Shown: positions 47,717 to 58,837 of the stretch, piece after piece
Layout of the letters: each line of letters starts with the position of its first letter
How positions within the stretch are numbered: position 1 is the stretch's first letter
Assembly: GCA_964017185.1 (NCBI GenBank)
Contig: OZ024879.1
Coordinates: 24,369,456-24,433,455 of the forward strand
Direction of reading: 5' to 3'
DNA length: 64,000 nucleotides
DNA from: Rugalucina vietnamica
Lineage: Eukaryota > Mollusca > Bivalvia > Lucinida > Lucinidae
Position numbers and translations under genes: made by a program
The notes under the pieces: generated by a model
The model's input: only the letters and a program-made list of their open reading frames with translations
What the model was told of the DNA's origin: nothing
Databases searched by the model: none

Positions 47717-48125
47717 ATATTCTAGGAATAAACTTATAGATTTATTGTTTATATAATTAACATTTGACTTAAATGCAATGTGTTTTGGACTATTCAATAT
47801 AGGATGAGAAATAATTTTGTTGTTGACTGATACTTGCGAATTTTTTATTAATATTATATTAAGAATTAGAAGAGTGTTTCATTCATTAGGCCAGTTGTAC
47901 GGAAGTTATAATTATCTGAAATGTAACAGGATTATATCACTTTAACGACACGATTCTTGGAATGAATAGAGTGGTTAGCCTTAACAGGAATGTCATTGAG
48001 ATAACAATTTATGAAACGGGCTTGAAGGCCTAACATTTCTTTTCTTTGGACATGCCTAGCTAAATATACACACTCGGACTGTACCTGAATTTATCAAGCT
48101 ATGGTGTCAATGATTACTGGTTATA

Positions 48126-48903
48126 CCCCCGGCATACGAAGTATTAGGGGGTATATAGATTTTGCTTTTTCCGTCTGTTTGTCTGTTTGTCTGTCTGTCT
48201 GTAAACTTTTTTGTGTCAAAGATTTCTCAGGAACTACTTAACCTAGAATTTTAAAATTTGGTACAAAGCTTGGGTATGTCAAGTTGTATTGTGTATTTGA
48301 GAATCAACAATCTCCGGCTTATCATTCCCTTTATTTATCCATTTTTCTCTCTCTCCGAAAAATTTTTCCATCATATCAGCTCAGTCTGTATAAGAGTTAG
48401 AGACTTCAAATTTTATATGCATGTTCAGAATGACCAAATCTATTACTGAACCAAGATTATGATTCTGTGGTTTACTTTTGTCTTTTTTTTACTTTGTTTC
48501 TTTTCCCATCTGTCACTCCTATACAAATCTGCACCTTTTTGTGTCAAAGATTTCTCATGAACTACTTAACCTAGAATTCTAAAATTTGGTGCAAAGCTTG
48601 GGTATGTCAAGTTGTATTGTGTATTTGAGAATCAACAATCTCCAGCTTATTATTCCCTTTATTTATCCATTTTTCTCTCTATCCGGGAAATTTTTCCATC
48701 ATATCAGCTCAGTCTGTATAAGAGTTAAAGATTTCAAATTTTATATGCATGTTCAGAATGACCAAATCTATTACTGAAACAAGATTATGATTCTGTGGTT
48801 TACTTTTGTCTTCGTTTTTTATTTTGTTTCTTTTCCCATCTGTCACTCCTATACAAATCTGCACCATTTTGTCCGGCAACAAAGTATTAGGGGGTATATA
48901 GTT
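48126..48903 (+). mobile_element. Repeat element with CCGGCA...AAGTATTAGGGGGTATATAG at both ends and an internal duplication
   Basis: AAGTATTAGGGGGTATATAG occurs at both ends (near 48140 and 48880). ATACCCCC at the left can pair with GGGGGTAT. Inside, a 328-bp unit (48213 and 48541) is duplicated in tandem, giving two nearly identical 63-codon frames; I regard these as non-coding. Confidence 0.7.
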
Positions 48904-49137
48904 TAAGCTTTTTTTATTTATGAATATATTTTTGTTGGATGTAACACCATGTGAGCTATGCCATGAGAAAACCTTTCTTTGAGATCTCCAATGAGGTTGG
49001 AGATAAGATGTGGCTGTTATAAGTCTTTGTTTTCACATATGCAAACAGCAGGTTTTCCTATAATACAGATCAGGTCTCGGAACTTTATTTTTATAATATT
49101 CTTAAATTTTAAACAAATCTACACCAGAAGATACTTA

Positions 49138-51441
49138 ACTAATTGTTATGAACCACTGCAGAAGCTGGGGGTGAGGTTATGGCCATGTAAAACCGGTTTA
49201 AGCCCGCCAGTAACTTTGTGTTACTGATCGTTCCAAGTCGATACTTCTGTGGTGGTTCTTTTTGTTTTATGTCTTGGTGTTTTAAAAAATTTTTCGTGCT
49301 GTTGGCGCCTTATGTATGTTTTCATATTTTTAGTTAAGTTAAGGTAACTGAGTGGCCACCTATTGGGAAAATAGCTGCTCATTCGGCTTACGATTTGTTT
49401 CATGGTATATGTACCTGATTGTTAGTTTGGTTTTTTCCCACCTCGGTTTTTGGAGTGGGAATCTTTTTCTGATTGCGCCTTTTCCTGATCTTTGCCTACT
49501 TGTACCTTTTTATATCAGAGTTCTTGTGGTTGTGCCGTGTGGCGGCCCTAAAAAGTCTCCCCGTACATCCATTTAATGCTCTTATTTTTCCAATCCTTAG
49601 GGATTGCTTGCAATCAGTTTGTATTTTCCTATCTCTACTTCAAATAAAAATTGGTTTTGGTCAATTAAAAATTCTGGTGAGGTGCTCAGTAAATTGAAGT
49701 GTAGAGGGTTCCGTGCGACAAGCTTGTCCACATATGATTTTTCTACTCTGTATACAACATTACCACATAATCTAATTAAAGAAAAACTTCTGGATTTGAT
49801 AGAGTGGACCTTCAAAAGGGCATTAAAAACTATGGTTCACTTTATTTGGCATGTAATGACAGAAAGGCTTTTTTCACTTCCTCTGACCAAAGTCGGTATA
49901 CACTTTGGTCATGTCAGAATGTATGCGACGCCTTATCCTATCTCCTTGATAATATTTATATAAGATTTGGGACCAAGTTATACAGACAAATTGTTGGAAT
50001 TCCGATGGGTACAAATTGTGCACCTCTCGTAGCTGATTTATTTTTATACTGCTACGAAAGAGATTTCATGGATTCTCTTAACCATGATAATCAAGCTGAT
50101 GTTATCGAGGCTTTTAATTCCACATCTAGGTACCTCGATGACCTTTTGAACATTGACAACCCTTATTTTGAAGGTATGGTCAATCAAACTTCAGTTGAAC
50201 AAAGCCAATATCTCAGATACTGAAGCCCCCTTTTTAGATCTACATCTTTCTGTTGTAAATGGATTAGTTTCTTCTAAAATTTATGATAAGCGCGATGACT
50301 TTGATTTTGATATAGTAAATTTTCCTTTTTTGGACGGTGACGTTCCTCGTCGTGCTTCTTATGGTGTATACATTTCGCAACTTATTAGGTTTGCTAGAGT
50401 CTGCAATCATGTTACAGACTTCAACGCTCGAAATAAATGTTTAACGGCAAAACTTCTCCAACAGGGCTATCGGTATCATAAACTTCGAAAAACATTTTCT
50501 AAATTTTATCGTAGACACTATGAATTGATTTCCAGATATAATGTTGGGTTAAAGACGCTTTTAAGTGAGGGCCTTTCGGAACCTGAATTTTATGGTGACT
50601 TGGTTTACAAATTTAAGAAACTTAAAGGAATTAATGATTTTTCTTTTCAGTTCAGAAAAATCATAACACGTTACAGACGTATAGGTTATAACTTAAATGT
50701 TATGCGACAGTCTGCATGCTTAGTTTTTAACCCAATCATGGTTGATAACTATGCTGCCTTCTTTAATTGCACGCCGGTGGGTCGGGCGTCAGACTCTTTG
50801 ATGGCCCCGACATAAAGCTATTTATTTTAGTTCGTTGGGGCCGGAGCTTCTTGTCTGTTGCTTGGCCCACCGGGGTCCAACTGGTGTTTTTCTTTTGCTC
50901 CGGAGTTAGTAGGTTATTCGGCGCCCAGGGATCTCCATCGTCGGGCAGCTTACTCAGTCTGTGAGTCCTGGTTTTTGATTCATCAGGATGTTTATCATGA
51001 TTTATTTGTTTGTTCTTGATGATTCATTGACTAGTTAGAGATTCACCACGAGGACCGAATAACTAACTAAATGTTATGAACCACTGCAGAAGCTGAGGGT
51101 GAGGTTATGGCCATGTAAAACCGGTTTAAGCCCGCCAGTAACTTTGTGTTACTGATCGTTCCAAGTCGATACTTCTGTGGTGGTTCTTTTTGTTTTATGT
51201 CTTGGTGTTTTAAAAAAATTTTCGTGCTGTTGGCGCCTTATGTATGTTTTCATATTTTTAGTTAAGTTAAGGTAACTGAGTGGCCACCTATTGGGAAAAT
51301 AGCTGCTCATTCGGCTTACGATTTGTTTCATGGTATATGTACCTGATTGTTAGTTTGGTTTTTTCCCACCTCGGTTTTTGGAGTGGGAATCTTTTTCTGA
51401 TTGCGCCTTTTCCTGATCTTTGCCTACTTGTACCTTTTGAT
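49138..51441 (+). mobile_element. Penelope-like retroelement with direct long repeats (PLTRs), broken
   Basis: Two direct repeats of about 370 bp (49138-49513 and 51069-51441), nearly identical, bracket a reverse-transcriptase region at about 49690-50815. Recognisable parts are YDFSTLYTTLPHNLIKEKL, QIVGIPMGTNCAPLVADLFL, RYLDDLLNIDNPYFEG and a C-terminal thumb-like region. These are Penelope-type RT motifs (YLDD-type catalytic box). I do not see a GIY-YIG endonuclease. The RT reading is interrupted, so this copy looks dead. The close similarity of the two direct repeats suggests a fairly young insertion into the 13-kb element. Confidence 0.82.
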
Positions 51442-51854
51442 GCTCTACCATTGTAGAAGCGGACAGTTTACCTGGGTATTCATTTGATGACCAGATGTAT
51501 ACCTTTTTCTGTAATCTGCTTTTTGTCTCAATGTGGTATGACCTCTGATGGCTACCGCCGGGGGTATGTACTCACTTTTGCTATACTTTATATAGACAGA
51601 AGAGAATCATCATTCTCTCTCAAATGCTTATAACATCACATCTGCGTATTATGCCGTAAAACTATCAATATTATGCAAGCAAAATGCAGTAATATCATAC
51701 TATAGATCTGACAGTGCAAAATTAACAAAGTTTCTAGTGCTACCACCCAATTGTATTTCTGGGACACTATACGTATATGTATATACATATCATAACAACA
51801 ATTCTCAACGTCCATGATGAAATCAACAGCGCTAAGTTTGCAGCTAGCAATATT

Positions 51855-52140
51855 CTGGGCAGTCTACTTATTCATTTCTATTCTAATGGTGGAATCAAGG
51901 AAGTGTTGAGATGAATACCAGTGTGTTTGTGTTTTTCAAAGCAGTATTTTAATTAAAAGCAGAGCATTTTCTTTCAATTTAGTGTCTAATCATTTTATTC
52001 TATTTTGAAGTATTCTGGGCAGTCCACTTATTCAATTCTTATGGTGGAATGAGATGAATGCCAGTGTGTTTGTGTTTTCAAAGCAGTGTTTTTAATTGAA
52101 GCAGAGCATTTTCTTTTGATTTAGTGTCTAATCAGTGTCA
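51855..52140 (+). repeat. Tandem duplication of about 155 bp
   Basis: TATTCTGGGCAGTC(T/C)ACTTATTC, CCAGTGTGTTTGTGTTTT, AGCAGAGCATTTTCTTT and TTTAGTGTCTAATCA each occur twice in the same order, followed by scattered GGTGGAAT copies to 52260. Confidence 0.85.
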
Positions 52141-52349
52141 GTGTTTATTCTACAATGAAGCCATTTTTTCAGTGGAATGAGTTTCATTCAAGACTCTGGT
52201 GGAATCAGTTTCATTCAATTCTTTAGTGAGATATAGTGCCTTCAATTCTTTTGGTGGAATTAGTGTCACTCTATTCTTTTGGTGGAGTTTTAGGAGAGCC
52301 TGTGATCAGATAATAGCCGGGGGGGCCTCACTTGCTACCACAAATTCGT

Positions 52350-55136
52350 TTGGCCTTCTTTACCCCCAAAATATCATGATTTTTATATCAGGTATGCAAC
52401 GTCAGGCTAACCTGAATATGGGATTTACCTAAGTTTAGCAATGTTCATGCCACATGCTGTTTCTTCTGTTCAACAATTCTGTACCAAGTCTGAGAACTGC
52501 AATCAGGAGTCGAGCCTATATGTTGGACAGGCAAGCAAGCATTACGATATAAGTGTGAATGTCCTATTCATGCCTGTTCAGACTTCAGATAACTCCATTA
52601 TGTGCCTTGTTCTTAGGCTTGGAAATACCGATTTTCATGGGCCGTTTTCATGCTTGCTGCAGCCTTCAAGAATGATTCACTTATGCTCAACTGCAGTAAC
52701 AGTTTTACCAGTCCGAATATTGGGTTGATCCCCAGGTTAGCCAAGAAACATAAGATAGTAGAAGTGAGATGCCCCGAAGAAAGAGCCAAAGTTTTATTTT
52801 TAATTTTGTGTAATTAAGAATTTATGTACATTAGTGTATTTGTAGTTATGTGTTAAGCATTATAAATAATGATCATGATTATGTTAGGTATCTGTGAATA
52901 AACTTTTTCTAATTTATCAACTTGTTTATTGTGTATAAAATGAGAATAATTTTATTTACAGTTTATACACAATTTTATGTTTATCAGTCTGTCTAATACT
53001 GATTTTATTCACAACACCTGCATCATCTAGAGAGCTAATGAAGGGGTTATGCAATTCTGACATTACTTCAAACAGTTGCTGTTATGTCATTATATGTAAC
53101 TGTCTGGCTTACATAGGGATACCTTATCTACTTTTGTGACTGTACTGTCTATGGACCAATCAGATTATTTCTTATGCACAGAGGTTCCTGATACAGTCCT
53201 AGGTTCAGTACTGTCTATGGACCAATCAGATTATTTCTTATGCACAGAGGTTCCTGATACAGTCCTAGGTTCAGTGTCCTAATTGACTCAGTTGAATTAA
53301 GTTGTCTGTTTATGCTATCCCGCCTGCCATCCCCAGCACCACCATTACTTGTTAGTACATGTAATAGAGTGTTCCTAATTTTGCTTAAATTACAAAACTT
53401 AATATAGGTCGAGAAATCCTTAGTTTTTGCTTATTATTATGTATAGCAAACTCTGATTCAGTCTTTGGGTTGGTTTTCTTCTACTGTCAGCGGCCTTCTT
53501 TACCCCCAAAATATCATGATTTTTATATCAAGTATGCAACGTCAGGCTAACCTGAATATGGGATTTACCTAAGTTTAGCAGTGTTCATGCCACATGCTGT
53601 TTCTTCTGTTCAACAATTCAGTACCATGTCTGAGAACTGCAATCAGGAGTCGAGCCTATATGTTGGACAGGCAAGCAAGCATTACGATATAAGTGTGAAT
53701 GTCCTATTCATGCCTGTTCAGACTTCAGATAACTCCATTATGTGCCTTGTTCTTAGGCTTGGAAATACCGATTTTCATGGGCCGTTTTCATGCTTGCTGC
53801 AGCCTTGAAGAATGATTCACTTATGCTCAACTGCAGTAACAGTTTTATCAGTCCGAATATTGGGTTGATCCCCAGGTTAGCCAAGAAACATAAGATAGTA
53901 GAAGTGAGCTGCCCCGAAGAAAGAGCCAAAGTTTTATTTTTAATTTTGTGTAATTAAGAATTTATGTACATTAGTGTATTTGTAGTTATGTGTTAAGCAT
54001 TAGAAATAATAATCATGATTATGTTAGGTATCTGTGAATAAACTTTTTCTAATTTATCAACTTGTTTATTGTGTATAAAATGAGAATAATTTTATTTACA
54101 GTTTATACACAATTTTATGTTTATCAGTCTGTCTAATACTGATTTTATTCACAACACCTGCATCATCTAGAGAGCTACACAAGGGGTTATGCAATTCTGA
54201 CATTACTTCAAACAGTTGCTGTTATGTCATTATATGTAACTGTCTGGCTTACATAGGGATGCCTTATCTACTTCTGTGACTGTACTGTCTATGGACCAAT
54301 CAGATTATTTCTTATGCACAGAGGTTCCTGATACAGTCCTAGGTTCAGTGTCATAATTGACTCTGTTTATGCTATCCCGCCTGCCATCCCCAGCACCACC
54401 ATTACTTGTTAGTACATGTAATAGAGTGTTCCTAATTTTGCTTAAATTACAAAACTTAATATAGGTCGAGAAATCCTTAGTTTTTGCTTATTATTATGTA
54501 TAGCAAACTCTGATTCAGTCTTTGGGTTGGTTTTCTTCTACTGTCAGCGGCCTTCTTTACCCCCAAAATATCATGATTTTTATATCAAGTATGCAACGTC
54601 AGGCTAACCTGAATATGGGATTTACCTAAGTTTAGCAATGTTCATGCCACATGCTGTTTCTTCTGTTCAACAATTCAGTACCATGTCTGAGAACTGCAAT
54701 CAGGAGTCGAGCCTATATGTTGGACAGGCAAGCAAGCATTACGATATAAGTGTGAATGTCCTATTCATGCCTATTCAGACTTCAGATAACTCCATTATGT
54801 GCCTTGTTCTTAGGCTTGGAAATACCGATTTTCATGGGCCGTTTTCATGCTTGCTGCAGCATTGAAGAATGATTCACTTATGCTCAACTGCAGTAACAGT
54901 TTTATCAGTCCGAATATTGGGTTGATCCCCAGGTTAGCCAAGAAACATAAGATAGTAGAAGTGAGCTGCCCCGAAGAAAGAGCCAAAGTTTTATTTTTAT
55001 TTTTGTGTAATTGTGAATTTATGTACATTAGTGTATTTGTAGTTATGTGTTAAGCATTAGAAATAATGATCATGATTATGTTAGGTATCTGTGAATAAAC
55101 TTTTTCTAATTTATCAGCCTGTTTATTGTGTATAAA
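52350..55136 (+). repeat. Three tandem copies of a 1.06-1.14-kb exon-like unit
   Basis: Marker GGCCTTCTTTACCCCC occurs at 52352, 53492 and 54549, so units are 1140 and 1057 bp long, very similar. Each has a frame reading MFMPHAVSSVQQF, SENCNQESSLYVGQASKHYD, ISVNVLFMPVQTSDNSIMCL and VLRLGNTDFHGPFSCLLQ, then in another frame LKNDSLMLNCSNSFISPNIG and LIPRLAKKHKIVEV, and a downstream TGTGAATAAAC signal. VNVLFMPV faintly recalls the GAF-domain strand ILCMPI, but I cannot establish homology. The last exons and 3' UTR of a host gene, copied in tandem, would fit. Copy 1 also has an internal 64-bp duplication (about 53140-53270). Confidence 0.7.
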
Positions 55137-55370
55137 ATCTCTCTAACTATCATGTAGTTGCATATAAACAAAACCGATTGCGGTTTTATGATGAGCAATT
55201 AATCAAAACAATCTTGCAGAGAAGTGTAGAGCACGAGATACGTCAAATACTTCTGAGGATGGAGAAAGTTGACTTCTGTAAGAAGGTGTGCACCATTTGT
55301 CGACTAAATCCGATCAGACACCGCAAGATTTTGCACTATAAGCCCTAGGAACTGTGTTGTTGTAACAGGT

Positions 55371-55590
55371 TTGTTTGTTCGGGTTTAACGTCGCTTTCAA
55401 CATTATCTGTCATATCACGACGGTGTCTGGTTAAGACAGGGAACACAATGCTCACTTTTATAGTGCTGCCTCACTGTGGTATCAGATCCCAGACACTTTT
55501 ACCTGATACCACCCCAGGTCACATTATACTGACACCAGGGCGACCAGTCCTGGCCTACCTCGAAAATCCGAGTGCCAAGTGTGGAAACAG
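55371..55590 (-). mobile_element. SINE-like element with 12-bp target duplication
   Basis: Flanked by GTTGTAACAGGT at 55359-55370 and 55591-55602. The minus strand ends AAAGCGACGTTAAACCCG, then AACAAACAAA, the same kind of tail as the other SINEs here. The head lacks a clear tRNA; GGATTTTCGAGG is a weak B-box. Confidence 0.8.
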
Positions 55591-55849
55591 GTTGTAACAG
55601 GTGACAACCTTCTTGGTTGGTGTCACGGAGTGTGGTCGCTAGGCCCAGTGGCTACTAACCTCCAGCTGGGCTCTTGGCGAAAACGTGAGTTCTTTAACAG
55701 GGATGGGATAGAGAGCCTGTAACAATATATTAGAACAATATATTTAATGATGATAAATGCCAAAATGTAAGGTTTACAAAATAAATGCCGATGTACAATA
55801 CAATGGCGATGTAAACAGAGTGAATCAATGATGGGAAACTTGTATAAAT

Positions 55850-56120
55850 AAAATAAAACTGAGATCCTTTAAGAGCAGTGAGCATATTTTCGAGAATAGT
55901 GATGGGCCATACCGCGGTTTCGGCTATTCAAGCCTCGTCAGTGACCCTTTAGATTTGGCAATATGGAGCCAAAGAGAGTTACAGTAATTTTTCAACTTTC
56001 AGCAGGCTAGTCGATACAAAGACTAGTATAATCAATATGGTGCCAAATATATTGAACCTTGGTTAGACCAATAGAAATTTTCTAAATTCTCAAAATATCC
56101 TCTCTGATCTTTCTGAAAAC
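55850..56120 (-). mobile_element. Hammerhead-bearing repeat unit, reverse copy
   Basis: The minus strand shares GATCAGAGAGG(A/G)TATTTTGAG, TATTTGGC(A/C)CCAT and TCTTTGGC(T/G)CCATNTTGCC with 58980-59160, then the hammerhead, then CACTGCTCTTAAAGGATCTC and AGTTTTATTTTTAT. Confidence 0.75.
55904..55947 (-). ncRNA. Hammerhead ribozyme, type I, copy 1
   Basis: The minus strand reads stem I GGGTCA, core CTGACGA, stem II GGCT-TGAAT-AGCC, core GAAA, stem III CC-GC-GG, cleavage triplet GTA, stem I TGGCCC. All invariant core bases are present and stem I pairs over six bases (one G-U). The very short stem III is the form known from Penelope-like elements and retrozymes, where two copies act together. 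Confidence 0.8.
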
Positions 56121-56179
56121 CAGTGCCTATCCGTACCTAAAGCTACGTCTACCTACTGGGTCTTTCACAAGGGACATTC

Positions 56180-56419
56180 ACTGGGCATAGATGGGACGTT
56201 TTATTGGATATGGGAATAGCCATATAGGAGTTAGCCTATGACATTGGCATATTGAATAATGTGAGTTGCCAAAGGATAACAAAGTTGAATCCGCTGGGTT
56301 TCATTTGTTGCACATTCTTCTTCTACACCACTTAAAAAGTTAGAGACAATGTAAAATTTTGAAATTCGGTTGAAAATTCAACTTATTAAATTTTGGTGGC
56401 CATCTTGGATGCTATTACA

Positions 56420-56467
<48 letters not shown>

Positions 56468-57076
56468 CATAGGTGCAACTTTTTTCAGGAAACAATGAAT
56501 ATATTACATTTGTGGAGAATATCTGAGACTGATAATGCACTATATTGCACTATAAGGGCCAAGTACTGTATGATTGTAACTGATGACAGCCCCCTTGGAT
56601 GCCATATTGAATTATTTTAATTACCCTAGGGTAACAAGGTGGAATCCACTGGGTTCATTTGTTGCATATTCTTCTTCTACACCATTTATCAAGTAAGAAA
56701 GAATGTAAGATTATGAAATTTGATTGAAAATTTAATTTTTCTTTAATTTTGGCAGCCATCTTGGATGCCATTGCTATTTTACAGTCACATAATACCAATA
56801 AGAGTGCAACTGTTCCACAATTCGATACATATGTAACATTCATGGACTTAATCTGATCAGAAAACATATGATTTTGCACTATTACTGCTTAGATCTGTAA
56901 GGTTTTAACAGATCACAACCCTCTTGGACGCCATCTTGAATTATTGGAGTTGCCCAAGGGTGACAAGGTGGCATTAAGTGGATTCTTGTTTCTGAAGGTT
57001 TTGACTATCAGTCAAAACGTTTTCTATACACCGCAAATCCAGGTCCACCAAAAATATGCTGTTTCTCTGCCGGACT
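56180..57076 (-). repeat. Subterminal repeats of the 13-kb element, right arm
   Basis: Three blocks in reverse, marked by complements of the CACCTTGTCACCC word near 56270, 56630 and 56955 (spacing 360 and 325 bp). Each includes GCCATCTTGGATGC-type words. Confidence 0.7.
56417..56465. repeat. (ATT)n microsatellite
   Basis: About 16 ATT units inside the right arm of the 13-kb element; it produces a poly-Ile chance frame. Confidence 0.95.
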
Positions 57077-57268
57077 ATTATTGTTTTCATATTTTAGTTG
57101 AGTGGCCACCTATTGGGAAAATAGCTGCTCATTCGGCTTGCGATATGTTTTTATGGTATAAGTACCTGATTGTTAGTGTTGTTTTTTCTCACCTTGGTTT
57201 TTGGAACGGGAATCTTTTTCTGATTGCGCCTTCTCCTGATCTTTGCCTACGCGTACCTTTTTACAAAA
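57077..57268 (+). mobile_element. Penelope-type long repeat (PLTR), right half of the split copy
   Basis: ATTATTGTTTTCATATTTTA, GAGTGGCCACCTATTGGGAA, GCTGCTCATTCGGCTTGCGA and TGATCTTTGCCTACGCGTAC continue the PLTR interrupted at 44100. Confidence 0.85.
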
Positions 57269-57699
57269 AACGTAATAATCTGGTGTTTTATACTTAGAAT
57301 TTATAGTGGACAAATGCAAACAAATTATACTCCTCAAAATAATTTAAAGGCCAGAAATTTTATTTAGCAGATTTTGTGAATGTCGAAATAATGCATTTTA
57401 TTTTATGATTGTATAATAAATGTTCTATGTGTACCCTAACCAATAAACCCGAATTAATAAGTAACTAACTTCCAAAATTGGCCATTTTACACATAGTGGA
57501 GCTGCTTAATGAGAAAATACTTCAGTTAATGATACAAGCATGAAATTTTCACCATATGTTCTTTACATGAAACACATTAAATTCTGATCTCTGGCCACTT
57601 GAAATTCCGCCATTTTCAAGATGGCCGCCAAAAACAAAATGGTCGGCAGTTGTGAAAGGGGTGCATGTAGCAAATTGCTCATATCTTAGTTTGTTTTCA

Positions 57700-58400
57700 T
57701 CAAAGAACAACAATATTAGTACCAAAATGAAGCTAAATGAGTGTTCTTTGAAACAAAGTTCCAATATGCAAATAACCTTATGAATATTAATGAGATCTTA
57801 CTGTTTTGCTTAAAAATTGAGAAAAAAAAAAAAACATTTTATTTTCTAGACGATGTAAAATGTTAAATGAAATGGATAACTATGGCTATGATATTGCTAG
57901 ACCATAAATTATCATAAATTAACAAAATCTAATTAGCATGTTCATGAATATTCATTTTAAAACATTTAAAGACTTTGTATGCCCTTATCTATCAGTTTAG
58001 TTTAAAAAGTCCATACAGTTAATTGCTTAATATAGCTTAGGGACTGTTCATCATAGAATATCAGTATTGATACCAAAATGAAGAATAATGATTGTTCTTT
58101 CCAATGGAGTTCAAATATGCAAATTTACTTCATTTGCATATTTATGAATATTAAAAGGTCTTATTTTGTTGCCCAAAAACTTGAAAAAAAAAAAAAAAAA
58201 CAACAACAAAAAAAAAACAACATCTCATTCTCTGAATGATGTAAAATGTTAAATGAGATTGATAACTGTGGCTTTGATATTTCTACACCATAAAGAATCA
58301 TTAATTAACAACAACCAATTAGCATATTTATGAATATTCATTTTTAAATACTTCAAGACTGTATCAGTTTAGTTAAGAAAGTCCATTCTGTAAATTGTCT
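57700..58400 (+). repeat. Two tandem copies of an AT-rich repeat of about 355 bp
   Basis: CAAATATGCAAAT, TATGAATATTAA, GATGTAAAATGTTAAATGA, GATAACT(A/G)TGGCT, TAATTAGCAT-like and TCAGTTTAGTT words recur in order in two diverged copies, each with an internal A run. Confidence 0.75.
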
Positions 58401-58793
58401 ATAAATATCACGTTCATTGTAAAATAAATGTCATTAATACAAGATATATGTCATTGTACTTTCATTCTAAGCTCGCACGTATTCACTGGCTAACTGAATA
58501 TCAAAACGTAATCATCATATAAAACGCATGTTGATCCCTAAAGTGCATACCTATGCATATATGGAAGCTAAAAATTGACAATTTATGTTTGTAGTGGGCT
58601 TCCCACGACTAAATTAGTCCCCATCAATTATCTGCTTGCATCTACTAAGTCTGTCGACTGATCATATCATAATCATATCCTTTTTATAGTCCTTTGTCCT
58701 CATCTGAGGGTTGGACTTGTTTGACTAGTCTCCTTCTGATAACAGTTGCAAAATTACAGCATTTCTCTTTGGCTCCATGTTCCCAAATCTAAA

Positions 58794-58837
58794 GGGTCAC
58801 TGAAGAGGCTTGAATAGCCGAAACCGCGGTATGGCCC
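58794..58837 (+). ncRNA. Hammerhead ribozyme, type I, copy 2
   Basis: Stem I GGGTCA (58794-58799), CTGAAGA (58800-58806), stem II GGCT/AGCC with loop TGAAT (58807-58819), GAAA (58820-58823), stem III CC-GC-GG (58824-58829), T and A (58830-58831; cleavage after A58831), stem I TGGCCC (58832-58837). The variable core position is A instead of the commoner T, which the CTGANGA consensus allows. Confidence 0.85.

Larger units (their letters stand above)
44101..57076. mobile_element. 12976-bp composite element with long terminal inverted repeats
   Basis: Left end AGTCTGGTAGATTCC, right end (minus strand) AGTCCGGCAGA. Both continue into GGTGGACCTGGATTTGCGG and TGTATAGAAAA(T/C)GTTTTGAC, then CACCTTGTCACCCTTGGGCA and AAGATGGCGTCCAAGAGGG. 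ATTAT flanks both sides (44096-44100 and 57077-57081). The inverted arms are clear for about 230 bp, then become arrays of 325-360-bp subrepeats. No transposase or other gene of its own is recognisable; the interior is filled by later insertions. Superfamily not assigned. Confidence 0.75.

Noticed and set aside
48258-48777. Two 63-codon frames with the same protein as tandem genes
   Set aside because: They are the two halves of a duplicated non-coding repeat unit, with no domain and no flanking gene structure.
49210-49270. A hammerhead in the PLTR (CTGATCGTTCCAAGTCGATAC)-like stretch
   Set aside because: It resembles the order CTGA...GAAAC but lacks the invariant GA and GAAA positions; only a CAGTAAC/GTTACTG hairpin before it is convincing.
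54810-55028. Minus-strand frame over the third copy of the triplicated unit
   Set aside because: Shadow of the plus-strand reading; codon pattern is poor and it is not shared with the other two copies at full length.
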